From: Kocuria sp. p3-SID1428
GTDB taxonomy: Bacteria > Actinomycetota > Actinomycetes > Actinomycetales > Micrococcaceae
DNA length: 59,915 nt
Direction of reading: 5' to 3'
Assembly: GCF_025149945.1 (NCBI RefSeq)
Contig: NZ_JALXVH010000010.1
Span: 1 to 59,915 of the forward strand
Part shown: positions 9,201 through 17,290 of the stretch, in pieces
How the letters are laid out: every line of letters starts with the position of its first letter
Position numbering within the stretch: position 1 is the stretch's first letter
Program-made: the position numbers and the translations under genes
The notes under the pieces: generated by a model
What the model saw: only the letters and a program-made list of their open reading frames with translations
Databases searched by the model: none
What the model was told of the DNA's origin: nothing

Positions 9201-12200
9201 ATGACCCCGGACGACAGCGACGCTCTATCACCTGTATCGCCGGCGCCACCTGGCGGACCGGCGAGTCCTGAGCTGTTTTCGGGCGACTCTATTTCGTCGC
9301 CGGATTCGTTCCAATCTGTTGATCTGGCAGCAACCTACTCGCCGGACGACCACCCGTTCGAGACGTTCTATCTACCGTTGCTGTCTCGGGCGGTGACCTA
9401 CGACAGAGCCGTGGGCTACTGGTCAGCATCCGAGCTTCAGTACGCAGCGCAGGGCACCGCCCATTTCCTCGCGAACGGCGGCAAGATGCGCCTGATCGTC
9501 GGCGCGCAACTCGCACAACGAGACGTGGACGCCGTCATCGAGGGCAAGCCGCTCGACGACGTAGTGGCGGAGAGGCTGCTAGCAGACCCGGACCTTGCCG
9601 GGACACGGATCGTGCACAGCGAGCATCTGAGCGTGCTTGCGTGGATGGTCGCCACGGACAGGCTTGAGATTCGCGTCGGTGTCCCAAGGGGAGAAGACGG
9701 TGAGCTGCTGACGCACCTACAGTCGGGACGATACTTCCACACCAAGTACGGCATATTCGCGGATCGGTACGAGAATCGAGTCGCATTCAACGGATCGAAC
9801 AACTCATCAGTGACGGCCTGGGCGAGGAACCATGAGACGTTCGACGCCTACCCATCCTGGAATGTGCCGATCTGGGACTACCTGGGTGTCCACAAGGTGC
9901 TCGACTTCGAGAAGCACTGGACCGACAACGCCGACGCAGGTTGGGCAGTCATCGACCTGCCGTCGGCAGTGCGGAAGCACCTCATCGAGCACGCCCCCGA
10001 GACCCCGCCGCTTCCACCCGGCGTTGTCTTGCCACCTAGGGAGACGCCGACCTCGTCCGAAGACGACACCGAGGAGTTCGATGTCGAGGCGGCATGGGAC
10101 GAGCTTGTCGCACTGCGCGACGCACCAACCGAATCACCCTGGACGGGTGTCGGATCGGCATGGGCGCAGCCTCTCCCGCACCAAGCGGAGCTCATCAGCC
10201 GTGTCGTGAGCACCTACCCGCGCGGCTACCTGCTCGCCGACGAGGTTGGGCTCGGAAAGACCGTGGAAGCGGGCATGGTCCTCCGCGAACTCTTCACATC
10301 AGGCCAGGCGAAGAAGGCGCTGCTGCTCGTCCCCGCCTCCGTGATGAAGCAGTGGCAAGAGGAACTCCACGAGAAGATGAACCTCGATGTTGCCCGCTTC
10401 GACAAGGGTGCTTTCGTAGATCGTTACGATGCGCCAATCCCGGTCGATCCGAACGCCAATCCCTGGGCCGCGTTTCCCATCGTGCTCGCTTCGTCGCACC
10501 TTGCTCGCCGTCGCGACCGCCGGCGGCAAATACTCGACGCCGGTCCGTGGGACGTAGTCCTGGTTGACGAGGCTCATCACGCCCGGCGACGCGGCTCCAA
10601 GCCGACTGACACTCCGAACTCATTGCTGGCGCTACTTCAAGAGATGCGCGACAAGGAGATGTGGCGGGCGCTGTACCTCGCCACGGCAACACCGATGCAG
10701 ATGAACCCACATGAAGCCTGGGATTTGATCTCCCTGCTCGCGCTCAAGGGTCGATGGGGCGTCAGCGCCGAAGACTTCATCCGGTACTTCAAGCTGCTGG
10801 CAATCGACCCGATGCACCGGCACTGGGACCTGTTGTGCGCGATGCTGGAGGACTACTTCGCTGACCCACAGGCCGAGCTGGACGCTGACCTCGAACAGGA
10901 GATCGACGACGCACTCGGCTGGACGGGCGCGTACGTGGTCACGGCTCTAGCCGGGAACCCGCCGAGCGCAGACCTGAAGGCCAAGTTCCCGAACGAGACC
11001 TCCGAGTGGATGGACAAGTGGCTCCGTCGCCACACTCCGATGCGGGATCGTGTCTTCCGCAACACCCGAAAGACCATGCGCGACTACCAGGCAGCCGGGA
11101 TCATCCCTGACGACGTGGTGATCCCGTATCGCCACGTCAAGGACGAGTTCATTCCGCTACAACTGAACGAGCGACGCCTGTACGAGCGGATTGAGGAGTA
11201 CATCCGCCGGCACTACAACGCTTACATGGCCGAGGCTGGCAATCAGGCACTCGGGTTCATCATGACCGTCTATCGCCGCCGACTGACCTCCTCGTTCGAA
11301 GCGATCAAACGGTCTCTTCGCCGTCGCCTGAGTGTGTTGGAGAACGGCAAAAACCTCGCCGAGCTGCTCACCGACGACGACAACGTAGATGTCGAAGGTT
11401 CGCTGTTCGAGCCAGAGGCCTTCGACACGAGAGCCGACCGCCTCCGTGACGAAATCGCAGAGCTCAAGTCGTTCCTCCAAGACCTCGATAGCATCACGGG
11501 CGAAGACAGCAAAGCGAGCAAACTTGTTGCCGACGTGACCGAGGCTCTGAACACGTACTCCTCTGCCGTCGTCTTCACCCAGTACGCCGACACGATGGAC
11601 TACGTCCGCGAGCGGCTTCTCACGGCGGGGTACCGCCGCCTCGGCTGCTACTCGGGCCGAGGTGGGGAGGTCTACAACGTCGAGTCTGGAAGCTGGACCG
11701 AGGTTACGAAGTCGGAGATCAAGACCAGGTTCCGCAGTGGCGAGCTTGAAGTCCTCATCGGTACAGACTCCATGAGCGAAGGTCTGAACCTGCAAACGTC
11801 CGGGCGACTCATCAACTACGACATGCCCTGGAACCTCATGCGCGTCGAGCAGCGAATCGGGCGCGTTGACCGCATCGGTGCGTCGTACAAAGACATCCGC
11901 ATCAGCAACTATTTCTACGCTGACACGGTTGAGGAGCAGGTCTACAAGGGCATCGCCGAGGACTACGGTGACTTCACCGATATCGTGGGCGACGCGGCCC
12001 CAGTGCTCGCCAATATTGAGAAGGCCATCGAGCGGTTGGCGTTGACCGGCCACGCAACGACCACCGAGATCGACTCCGAAGTCGGACAGATTCGACAGCA
12101 GGTCGAGGACATCCAGAATGAGCCTGTCCGCAACGACGACATGGGCGAACCAGGCGATGGCGGTCGGATCAAGCAGCCGCCAACGCTGGAGGGCGGGACA

Positions 12201-12518
12201 TCCCTGCGAGACCTGGAACGCGTACTCACCGCGAACGGCCTAACCAGTGCTGCCTTCGAGCCCGACCCTTCCCGTCCTCGGGTGTATTGGCTCCAGCCCC
12301 CGGCGGAAGCACTCTCAGCTCTGTCCTTCCAAAAAGACGATGGCGTGCACGACATCGAGGAATACTTCGACCCGTCGCCGCTCGCACCACTGCCGGTGAC
12401 GTTCGATCGTGCTACCTGGGATGAGAGCGATGACGCTGACCTGGTCTTCCTGACTTATGGGACACCTGAACTCGCGGCGCTGTTGCCCGCTGACACCGAG
12501 CACTTCAGAAGCGCCTGA
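9201..12518 (+). CDS. PLD-like/SNF2-type helicase fusion, anti-phage candidate
   Basis: The product has 1105 residues. The N-terminal part carries a phospholipase-D-like motif (HTKYGIF near 180, followed by NGSNN near 197), as in PLD nucleases. It is fused to an SF2 SNF2-type helicase with LADEVGLGKT (near 345-354), DEAH (near 456), SATxT-like ATATPMQ, and motif VI EQRIGRVDRIG (near 883). The gene starts one base after the methylase stop. Such PLD-helicase fusions occur beside DUF1156 methylases. It is the likely effector that translocates on and cuts unmodified DNA, but this is inference. Only one HxK motif is visible, so nuclease activity would need dimerization or may be absent. Confidence 0.88.
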   Translation: MTPDDSDALSPVSPAPPGGPASPELFSGDSISSPDSFQSVDLAATYSPDDHPFETFYLPLLSRAVTYDRAVGYWSASELQYAAQGTAHFLANGGKMRLIVGAQLAQRDVDAVIEGKPLDDVVAERLLADPDLAGTRIVHSEHLSVLAWMVATDRLEIRVGVPRGEDGELLTHLQSGRYFHTKYGIFADRYENRVAFNGSNNSSVTAWARNHETFDAYPSWNVPIWDYLGVHKVLDFEKHWTDNADAGWAVIDLPSAVRKHLIEHAPETPPLPPGVVLPPRETPTSSEDDTEEFDVEAAWDELVALRDAPTESPWTGVGSAWAQPLPHQAELISRVVSTYPRGYLLADEVGLGKTVEAGMVLRELFTSGQAKKALLLVPASVMKQWQEELHEKMNLDVARFDKGAFVDRYDAPIPVDPNANPWAAFPIVLASSHLARRRDRRRQILDAGPWDVVLVDEAHHARRRGSKPTDTPNSLLALLQEMRDKEMWRALYLATATPMQMNPHEAWDLISLLALKGRWGVSAEDFIRYFKLLAIDPMHRHWDLLCAMLEDYFADPQAELDADLEQEIDDALGWTGAYVVTALAGNPPSADLKAKFPNETSEWMDKWLRRHTPMRDRVFRNTRKTMRDYQAAGIIPDDVVIPYRHVKDEFIPLQLNERRLYERIEEYIRRHYNAYMAEAGNQALGFIMTVYRRRLTSSFEAIKRSLRRRLSVLENGKNLAELLTDDDNVDVEGSLFEPEAFDTRADRLRDEIAELKSFLQDLDSITGEDSKASKLVADVTEALNTYSSAVVFTQYADTMDYVRERLLTAGYRRLGCYSGRGGEVYNVESGSWTEVTKSEIKTRFRSGELEVLIGTDSMSEGLNLQTSGRLINYDMPWNLMRVEQRIGRVDRIGASYKDIRISNYFYADTVEEQVYKGIAEDYGDFTDIVGDAAPVLANIEKAIERLALTGHATTTEIDSEVGQIRQQVEDIQNEPVRNDDMGEPGDGGRIKQPPTLEGGTSLRDLERVLTANGLTSAAFEPDPSRPRVYWLQPPAEALSALSFQKDDGVHDIEEYFDPSPLAPLPVTFDRATWDESDDADLVFLTYGTPELAALLPADTEHFRSA

Positions 12519-12744
12519 GCGGCGCCGACAATTCTGAGCGCCGGCGGGGCTGTTTGATGTGATCGGGCCTATCTCTCGTTTTGGTCTATAGCGTCTCTGC
12601 TGAGGTGCTCCCGTGGTGCCGTTCTTGGCGCGTCTGTTGGCACGGAGGTCTGTCGGCACCAGAGCAGCGCAGAACGCCGCGGCGTGCGTTGAATGGGCGT
12701 CGTAGATGGTGTCAACGAGACGCGCAGAAGGGTGAGGGCAGTGA
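12519..12744. other. Non-coding right end of the defence element
   Basis: This 226-bp stretch between the helicase stop and the right repeat holds no credible gene and no recombinase. Short similar segments (GTCTGTTGGCACGG and GTCTGTCGGCACC) are present near 12630-12660. It may contain recognition sites for an enzyme supplied in trans. Confidence 0.4.
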
Positions 12745-12768
12745 GTGGAGTTCCGGTTCAACGTGTGA
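12745..12768 (+). other. Displaced native 3-prime end of ychF with right direct repeat
   Basis: Read in the ychF frame, the bases give V-E-F-R-F-N-V-stop, the conserved C-terminus of YchF. No start codon or gene precedes them. The first 11 bases repeat 2477-2487 exactly. This is the expected scar of a site-specific insertion into the last codons of ychF, and it fixes an inserted segment of 10,268 bp. Confidence 0.88.
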
Positions 12769-12781
12769 GCGAGTCGCCGTT

Positions 12782-13001
12782 CACCCTCGCGACTGGGTGA
12801 GTTCCTCTGCGAACTCCGTCAGGAACTGGTCGCCAGCCGCCGTGCTGCGGGGGGGGGCGACGGTGCCCAGGGGACATTGCCCTCGAGGTGATGTTGCGCC
12901 GCGAGATGGGCGATGAGGGCCCGGGTGGAGTCGCTGGCGAGGCCTATCGTCTGGGCGCTCCGGCGCGCGACAGCGATGCTCCGAGATCCGTCCCCGCTCA
13001 T
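12782..13001 (-). pseudogene. Third gene of the toxin-antitoxin operon, frameshifted in a G9 tract
   Basis: The start ATG overlaps the relE-type stop (ATGA). The frame runs MSGDGSRSIAVARRSAQTIG and on, about 47 residues, then enters a run of nine C (coding strand; G9 on plus, 12850-12858). The annotated frame soon stops. Adding one C restores an ending like STAAGDQFLTEFAEELTQ and a stop at 12782, giving about 73 residues. This could be true loss, phase variation or a sequencing error. No family is recognised. The coupling to the toxin suggests a regulatory or accessory protein. Confidence 0.55.
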
Positions 13002-13255
13002 CGGTAGACCTCTCTGCGGTGCCCGACCCGGAGGATCAGCACGACCAGCTCATCATCCACGACGTCATAGACGAGTCGGTGGTCACCGATTCGGATGCGC
13101 AACTCGCCCTCGCCGCCCTGAAGCTTGATGCAACCGGGTGGGCGAGGGTCATCAGCAAGGGCGTTGAGTGCCTCGAGAATACGTCGGGCGGTCTGACGAT
13201 CGAGCTTCCGGAGGGCTTTCGCCGTCGAGGCGACGTAGGTGACGCGATACGCCAC
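12998..13255 (-). CDS. RelE/ParE-family toxin
   Basis: The product has 85 residues with the RelE fold pattern: YRVTYVASTAKALRKLD at the start, a central RRILEALNALADDPRP helix and a basic core (GELRIRIGDHRLVYDV), then a final VLILRVGHRREVYR strand. The IGDHRLVYDV segment is the hallmark of RelE mRNA interferases. It lies 3 bases after the antitoxin stop, the usual antitoxin-then-toxin order. It would cleave ribosome-bound mRNA when the antitoxin is degraded. Confidence 0.9.
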   Translation of the reverse strand: MAYRVTYVASTAKALRKLDRQTARRILEALNALADDPRPPGCIKLQGGEGELRIRIGDHRLVYDVVDDELVVLILRVGHRREVYR

Positions 13256-13258
13256 GGA

Positions 13259-13504
13259 TCAGAGTCCGAGCTCGGCGACCAGATCCTCATGGGAGACGCG
13301 CTCGGTCTCTTCACGCGCGGCCGCCGCAGCACGGATGTCGGCCTGATCTTCCAACGCTTGGAGTGCGCGATCGTAGAACTCCGGGGACACGACGACCGCG
13401 CGACGACCAGCGCCGCGCGAGGTGATCTCGACGGGCTCGCGCTGTGCTGCGGCGATGAGTTCGGCCTGGCGGCTGCGGAAGTCGGAGAGCGTCACGGAAG
13501 TCAT
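13259..13504 (-). CDS. Phd/YefM-family antitoxin
   Basis: The product has 81 residues. The N-terminal DNA-binding part (MTSVTLSDFRSRQAELIAAA) and EPVEITSRGAGRRAVVVSPE are typical of Phd/YefM. The C-terminal acidic tail (EETERVSHEDLVAELGL) would wrap the toxin. The start ATG at 13504 is preceded by AGGAC. A palindrome with a TGTACA core lies 13 bases upstream, fitting YefM-type autoregulation. A truncated relative with the same first residues is at 38314-38427. Confidence 0.9.
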   Translation of the reverse strand: MTSVTLSDFRSRQAELIAAAQREPVEITSRGAGRRAVVVSPEFYDRALQALEDQADIRAAAAAREETERVSHEDLVAELGL

Positions 13505-13516
13505 GTCCTGATGGTA

Positions 13517-13532
13517 CATCTTGTACAAGATG
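13517..13532. promoter_or_regulatory. Palindromic operator of the Phd/RelE operon
   Basis: CATCTTGTACAAGATG is a perfect 16-bp palindrome centred on TGTACA. YefM antitoxins are known to bind TGTACA palindromes, so this is the expected autoregulatory operator. Confidence 0.75.
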
Positions 13533-13700
13533 GCGTGATGGTCACTTGCAGGGGCCGCTCTGCGCGGCGCCGTGATCGGGATGTCGAGGACCTGAGGATC
13601 CCGCCGGGGAACCAACCGTCGGGAGAGGCTTGCAGGCGATCGTCGCGGACAGCTCCGTCGAGCGGTCCGAGGCAAGGCGGCGCGCTTCCATGATCCCGTG

Positions 13701-13871
13701 CAGATCGGGGCCTGGGCCCAGGGTGGCGAGATCGAGCTCGCGAACGCGATCTTCGAGTACATCGAGGTGTTCTACAACCGTCGTCGACGGCACTGCTGCC
13801 TCGAGTACGCGACACCCCACGACTACGACCTCGCCCGCACCCCGCGGGCACTGACCACCACCGGAAGCTAG
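13701..13871 (+). pseudogene. IS3-family transposase C-terminal remnant
   Basis: The plus-strand frame ending at TAG 13871 reads IELANAIFEYIEVFYNRRRR and then H-CCLEYATPHDY. This matches the C-terminal end of the IS3 orfB integrase domain (IFEYIEVFYNRxRxH). The catalytic part is missing. The remnant lies just upstream of the DJ-1-type gene and marks an old insertion next to the toxin-antitoxin locus. Confidence 0.7.
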
Positions 13872-13914
13872 CGACCAAGAGTGGAAACCAAACCAAACCG
13901 TAGGGCAGGTCAAG

Positions 13915-14517
13915 ATGTCACCGGATCGTGCAGCAGACCCAAATGACGTGGCAGCAGATCTGCAGGGCAAGAGAGTCGCGATCCTCGCCGCGGACGGGGT
14001 CGAGCGCGTCGAACTCGAGCAACCCCGCGAGGCTCTGGACAGGGCCGGCGCTCGGACCGAGGTTCTCGCGGTCGATGAGGGCGAGATCCAGGCCGGCGAG
14101 AACGACCTAAATCAGGCGGGGACGTTCGGCGTCGACGGGCTGGTGGCTGAGGCCTCGGTGGCCGACTACGACGCCTTGGTGCCTCCGGGCGGCACGGTGA
14201 ACCCCGACAAGCTCCGGGTCGACGAGGACGCTGTCGCCTTCGTCCGGGACTTCGTCGAGAGCGGCAAGCCGGTGGCGGCGATCTGTCACGGACCGTGGAC
14301 GTTGATCGAGGCCGACGTGGTCACCGGTCGCACTCTGACGTCCTTCCCGAGCATCCGCACGGATCTGCGCAATGCCGGCGCGAACGTCGTCGACCAGGAG
14401 GTCGTGGTCGACAAGAATCTCATCACCAGCCGCTCGCCGGAGGACCTGCCGGCGTTCTCCGAGGTGATCGTGTCCCAACTTGCGGGCACCACGACAAAGG
14501 AAGAGGAGACATCATGA
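13915..14517 (+). CDS. DJ-1/PfpI family protein (type 1 glutamine amidotransferase-like)
   Basis: The product has 200 residues. It opens with a GKRVAILAADGVERVELEQP strand-turn typical of the PfpI/YhbO group. The nucleophile-elbow cysteine is about residue 124 (AICHGPW), and a GG is present before it (VPPGGTVNPDKLR). Relatives are stress-related deglycases/hydratases or proteases; the exact reaction is uncertain. AGG lies 8 bases before ATG. The stop overlaps the next start (ATGA), so it is co-translated with the small protein that follows. Confidence 0.85.
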   Translation: MSPDRAADPNDVAADLQGKRVAILAADGVERVELEQPREALDRAGARTEVLAVDEGEIQAGENDLNQAGTFGVDGLVAEASVADYDALVPPGGTVNPDKLRVDEDAVAFVRDFVESGKPVAAICHGPWTLIEADVVTGRTLTSFPSIRTDLRNAGANVVDQEVVVDKNLITSRSPEDLPAFSEVIVSQLAGTTTKEEETS

Positions 14518-14816
14518 GTGTGACCAAGGGATTGCTGGTCAGGTTTGACGCGTTGCCCGGCAAGGAGGACGACGTGAAGGAGTTCCTTGACAGCGGCCGT
14601 GCGCTTGTTGAGGAGGAGCCGGCGACCACCGCGTGGTTCGCGATCCGCCTCGGGCCCTCCTCCTTCGGGCTCTTCGACGTGTTCCCCGATGACGCCGGAC
14701 GTGACGCTCACCTGTCCGGCCCTGTTGCGGTAGCTCTCGGCGAGCAGACCGGTGCGTTGTTCTCCGAACCGACGATCGAGAAGCTCGACGTGTTGGGCTC
14801 CAAACTTCCCGCCTGA
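14514..14816 (+). CDS. Small ABM-like (dimeric alpha/beta barrel) protein
   Basis: The product has 100 residues: MSVTKGLLVRFDALPGKEDD, then a helix (VKEFLDSGRALVEEEP) and a strand TTAWFAIRLG-SSFGLFDVF. This is the pattern of antibiotic-biosynthesis-monooxygenase-like proteins that act as dimers. The start overlaps the preceding stop by four bases. The pairing with a DJ-1 protein suggests a role in handling reactive small molecules, which is inference. Confidence 0.7.
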   Translation: MSVTKGLLVRFDALPGKEDDVKEFLDSGRALVEEEPATTAWFAIRLGPSSFGLFDVFPDDAGRDAHLSGPVAVALGEQTGALFSEPTIEKLDVLGSKLPA

Positions 14817-14836
14817 CCCCACAGACCGGGAGTACT

Positions 14837-14889
14837 GACCCCGACATGAGGGGTCGTTGCGCGCGGTAACTTCGGGCTGACACAGCCCG
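14837..14889 (+). terminator. Two stem-loops after the DJ-1 operon
   Basis: GACCCC-GACATGA-GGGGTC spans 14837-14855, and CGGGCTG-ACA-CAGCCCG spans 14873-14889. They follow the stop at 14816 and precede the FAD-oxidase gene. The second is a good terminator stem, though without a clear T-run. Confidence 0.5.
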
Positions 14890-14958
14890 TTGACGTCGTG
14901 GCAGTGGCCCCTTACTTTTGAGGTCTATCTCACATCCTTAAAAGATCGAGGAACCGCG

Positions 14959-16089
14959 ATGACAGGAATTGACGACGACGTTGCCCCGACGCGTTCACCC
15001 GAGGTAGCAGTGATCGGGGGCGGGATCGTCGGTCTGTCGACGGCGTACGCGCTGCGAGAGCAGGGCGTGCCGGTGCGCTTGTACGAGGCCGGTCTGCCCG
15101 GATCGGGTCAGTCCGCGGGCGAGTCGCGGATCTTCCGGCATGCCCACGACGACCCGCGACTCGTCGCTTTCGCGCGCGAAAGCCGCGGCATATGGGATGA
15201 GTGGGCCGAACACTTCGACGTCGAGCTGGTCTCATCAGACGGTGTCGTGGCGATCGGCGACAGCGCCCTGGCGCGGCTGCGGGTGCTCGACGAGGTCGGC
15301 GGCGTGGAAGCGCACGAGATCGATGCAGCCGAGCTCGCCCAGCGAATGCCGCTGCTCGCTGGGTACTCGGGGCCAGCGATGCTCGACGAGTCGGGCGGCG
15401 CGATCCGCACCCGCGCGGCGATCACGGCACTCGCGGGTGCCCTCGGAGATGCCGTCACCACCGCAGAGGTCATCTCCATCGATCCCCGCGCCGATGGAAC
15501 GGTCGAGGTGCGCAGCGTCGCCGACCGGGCTGTCTACTCCAAGGTGGTCGTGTGCGCCGGCCGCGAAACCGCCCGCCTGGCCCGCAGCGTCGGCCTGTCG
15601 CTGCCGGTTCGCCTTGCCGCACACGTCCGGCTGACCTTCGACGTGAAAGACGCCGCCCCGGCACGAGTAGCGTGCCTGCAGGACAGCAGCGGCGTCTTCG
15701 GCGAAGTCGGCGTTTACGCGACGCCGCTACCGGGCAACAGCAGTTATTCGGTCGGACTCAGCGACACCGTGGGCGTCCGCGACGACGGAACGTTCATCGA
15801 CCCTGCGGCGATTCGATCGCTGGACGAACGCGCGCGCGAATACGTGACACGGGCGCTGCCCGGTCTCCACCCAGAGCCGCGCGACTTTCTTCACTGCTGG
15901 GTGACCGACCTCCCATGGAGCGAGGACGGCGTGGCCGTGTGGGAGGCAGACTCTGTCATGTTTGTGGCCGGTCACAATCTGTTCAAGCAGGCACCTGCGC
16001 TGGGTCGTGCTCTTGCCCGGGCTGCCACCGGCGGCGGTCTCGCCGCCGACCTCACGCCCGCCGCTCGCCTCGGCGAAGCCCAGCGATAG
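14959..16089 (+). CDS. FAD-dependent oxidoreductase, DAO/sarcosine-oxidase-like
   Basis: The product has 376 residues from the ATG at 14959, chosen for GAGGA six bases upstream; an in-frame ATG at 14890 would add an unlikely leader. The dinucleotide fold VIGGGIVGLSTAYAL is near residues 18-32, and the flavin-related SGQSAGESRIFRHAHDD region follows, as in monomeric sarcosine or N-methyltryptophan oxidases. The C-terminal FVAGHNLFKQAPALGRALA closes the FAD site. It oxidises an amine or amino acid; the substrate is unknown. Confidence 0.82.
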   Translation: MTGIDDDVAPTRSPEVAVIGGGIVGLSTAYALREQGVPVRLYEAGLPGSGQSAGESRIFRHAHDDPRLVAFARESRGIWDEWAEHFDVELVSSDGVVAIGDSALARLRVLDEVGGVEAHEIDAAELAQRMPLLAGYSGPAMLDESGGAIRTRAAITALAGALGDAVTTAEVISIDPRADGTVEVRSVADRAVYSKVVVCAGRETARLARSVGLSLPVRLAAHVRLTFDVKDAAPARVACLQDSSGVFGEVGVYATPLPGNSSYSVGLSDTVGVRDDGTFIDPAAIRSLDERAREYVTRALPGLHPEPRDFLHCWVTDLPWSEDGVAVWEADSVMFVAGHNLFKQAPALGRALARAATGGGLAADLTPAARLGEAQR

Positions 16090-16326
16090 TTCGCCTGACC
16101 CCAGAACGGACGCACTCAATGGGTAAACGTCTCCTCGTCGAGGACAACGGCAGCCCGCCCTGGGTCAACCCAAAAGTCGCGGCTGGACAGCAGTCACCGG
16201 CTCAACCACCTTGTCATGGGGTGTCTTCATCGTGAGGATCGGTACGCGGAGGTGCCGCAGCGGGATCCGCTCGCGGTGCGACCCGTCGCGGGATGATGAA
16301 ACCGCGTCGCAGCGCGAGGTTCGGAC
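16090..16326. other. Gap with no supported gene
   Basis: About 237 bp between the FAD oxidase and the sulfite-oxidase pseudogene. A short plus-strand frame begins at 16119 (MGKRLLVEDNG) with no family match or ribosome site that convinces me. Nothing else is seen. Confidence 0.4.
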
Positions 16327-17290
16327 CTAGCCGTCAGGTTGTATGCTGCGCTCATCGGGCGACACCGCGTGCACGGTGATGTGGGGGCGGGCGTTGTCGA
16401 CGTACCACTTGTGGTTCCACAGCGCGGCTTCGTCCTCTGGCTGCGTGGCGGCCGAGGTGTCCCATGCGCGAACAATGATCTGGTGCTCACCTTGGTGAAG
16501 ATCAACCTCGATCCTCCAATGCCGCCAAGCCCACGGTCCGAGGTCGTCCAACAACTCGGCCGGCTCCCAGGTCACTCCACGGTCCAGCGAGACGTCGACG
16601 CGAGAGACCGACCGCTCGCCGCTGGCGAAGGCGTAACCGCGGATCTCCAACGGGCCCGGGGCGGCCCTGGCACCGTCGTCCGGGGACACCACGTCTTGGA
16701 AGTAGCCGGCCCAGGGAGTGCTGCGGACGGCGATCTCCTCGAGCACTTGACGCTACGCGCGCCAATGTAGCCCGGGACGACCACGCGCACCGGGGCGCCG
16801 TGCACGGGGGCGAGGGGCTCGCCGTTCATCGCCCACGCCAGGATGACCTCTGCGCGGACGGCCTTCGCCAACGGGACGGAGCCTCCGAAACGCTGCGCGG
16901 GTCGGGCCTCGGTGGAGATGTCGGCCCCGACGAACCCGATGTGTTCGACCCCCGGGAGCGGATTGGCGAGCGCGAGCACGTCAGCGAAGACGATGCCGCT
17001 CCACGTCGCCGTGCCGGTTGCGCCGGGTCCCCACGGCGCCTCGCCAGGGAGGTCACGGACCGCCATGAGTCCCGCACGTCTGTTGCCGGCGCACTGCAGG
17101 GTAGCGGTCACCTCGCGCTCAGCGAACACCTCGCGCAAAATCGACAACGACAGCTCGAGCTCGCGTTCAACCGCACCGTGAATCCGCAGACGCCACGCGT
17201 CAGGATCCACCTCGGGCACCTCGCCGTGTCCGCGAACGTAGAACGCGTCCGTCGGAGTATGAATCGGCCCGGGTTTGATGCCGCTGCTGT
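16327..17290 (-). pseudogene. Sulfite-oxidase-like molybdopterin enzyme, frameshifted and N-terminally truncated
   Basis: The molybdopterin domain is clear: TPTDAFYVRGHG-VPEVDPD, the Mo-ligand cysteine in TLQCAGNRR, then VVVPGYIGARSVK. A one-base loss near 16745, at the expected Trp codon after SVK, shifts the frame. The second frame continues with LEEIAVRSTPWAGYF and a Mo-co dimerization domain ending VHAVSPDE. The N-terminus stops abruptly near 17280, where the IS3 element begins. So the gene carries two lesions and cannot make a normal enzyme. A single-base sequencing error could explain the frameshift but not the truncation. Confidence 0.8.

Noticed and set aside
2541..12518. BREX or DISARM assignment for the four-gene module
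   Set aside because: There is no PglZ phosphatase-like protein, BrxL or BrxA/B as in BREX, and no DUF1998 protein as in DISARM. The combination DUF499 plus DUF1156 plus PLD-helicase is distinct.
12841..12860. G-run treated simply as a sequencing error
   Set aside because: Possible, but the restored frame gives a sensible ending and the tract is of a length that slips in living cells, so I report it as open rather than as an error.
13542..13970. Minus-strand frames upstream of the antitoxin as part of that gene
   Set aside because: The antitoxin start at 13504 has its operator just upstream, and the region beyond holds an IS3 remnant on the plus strand.
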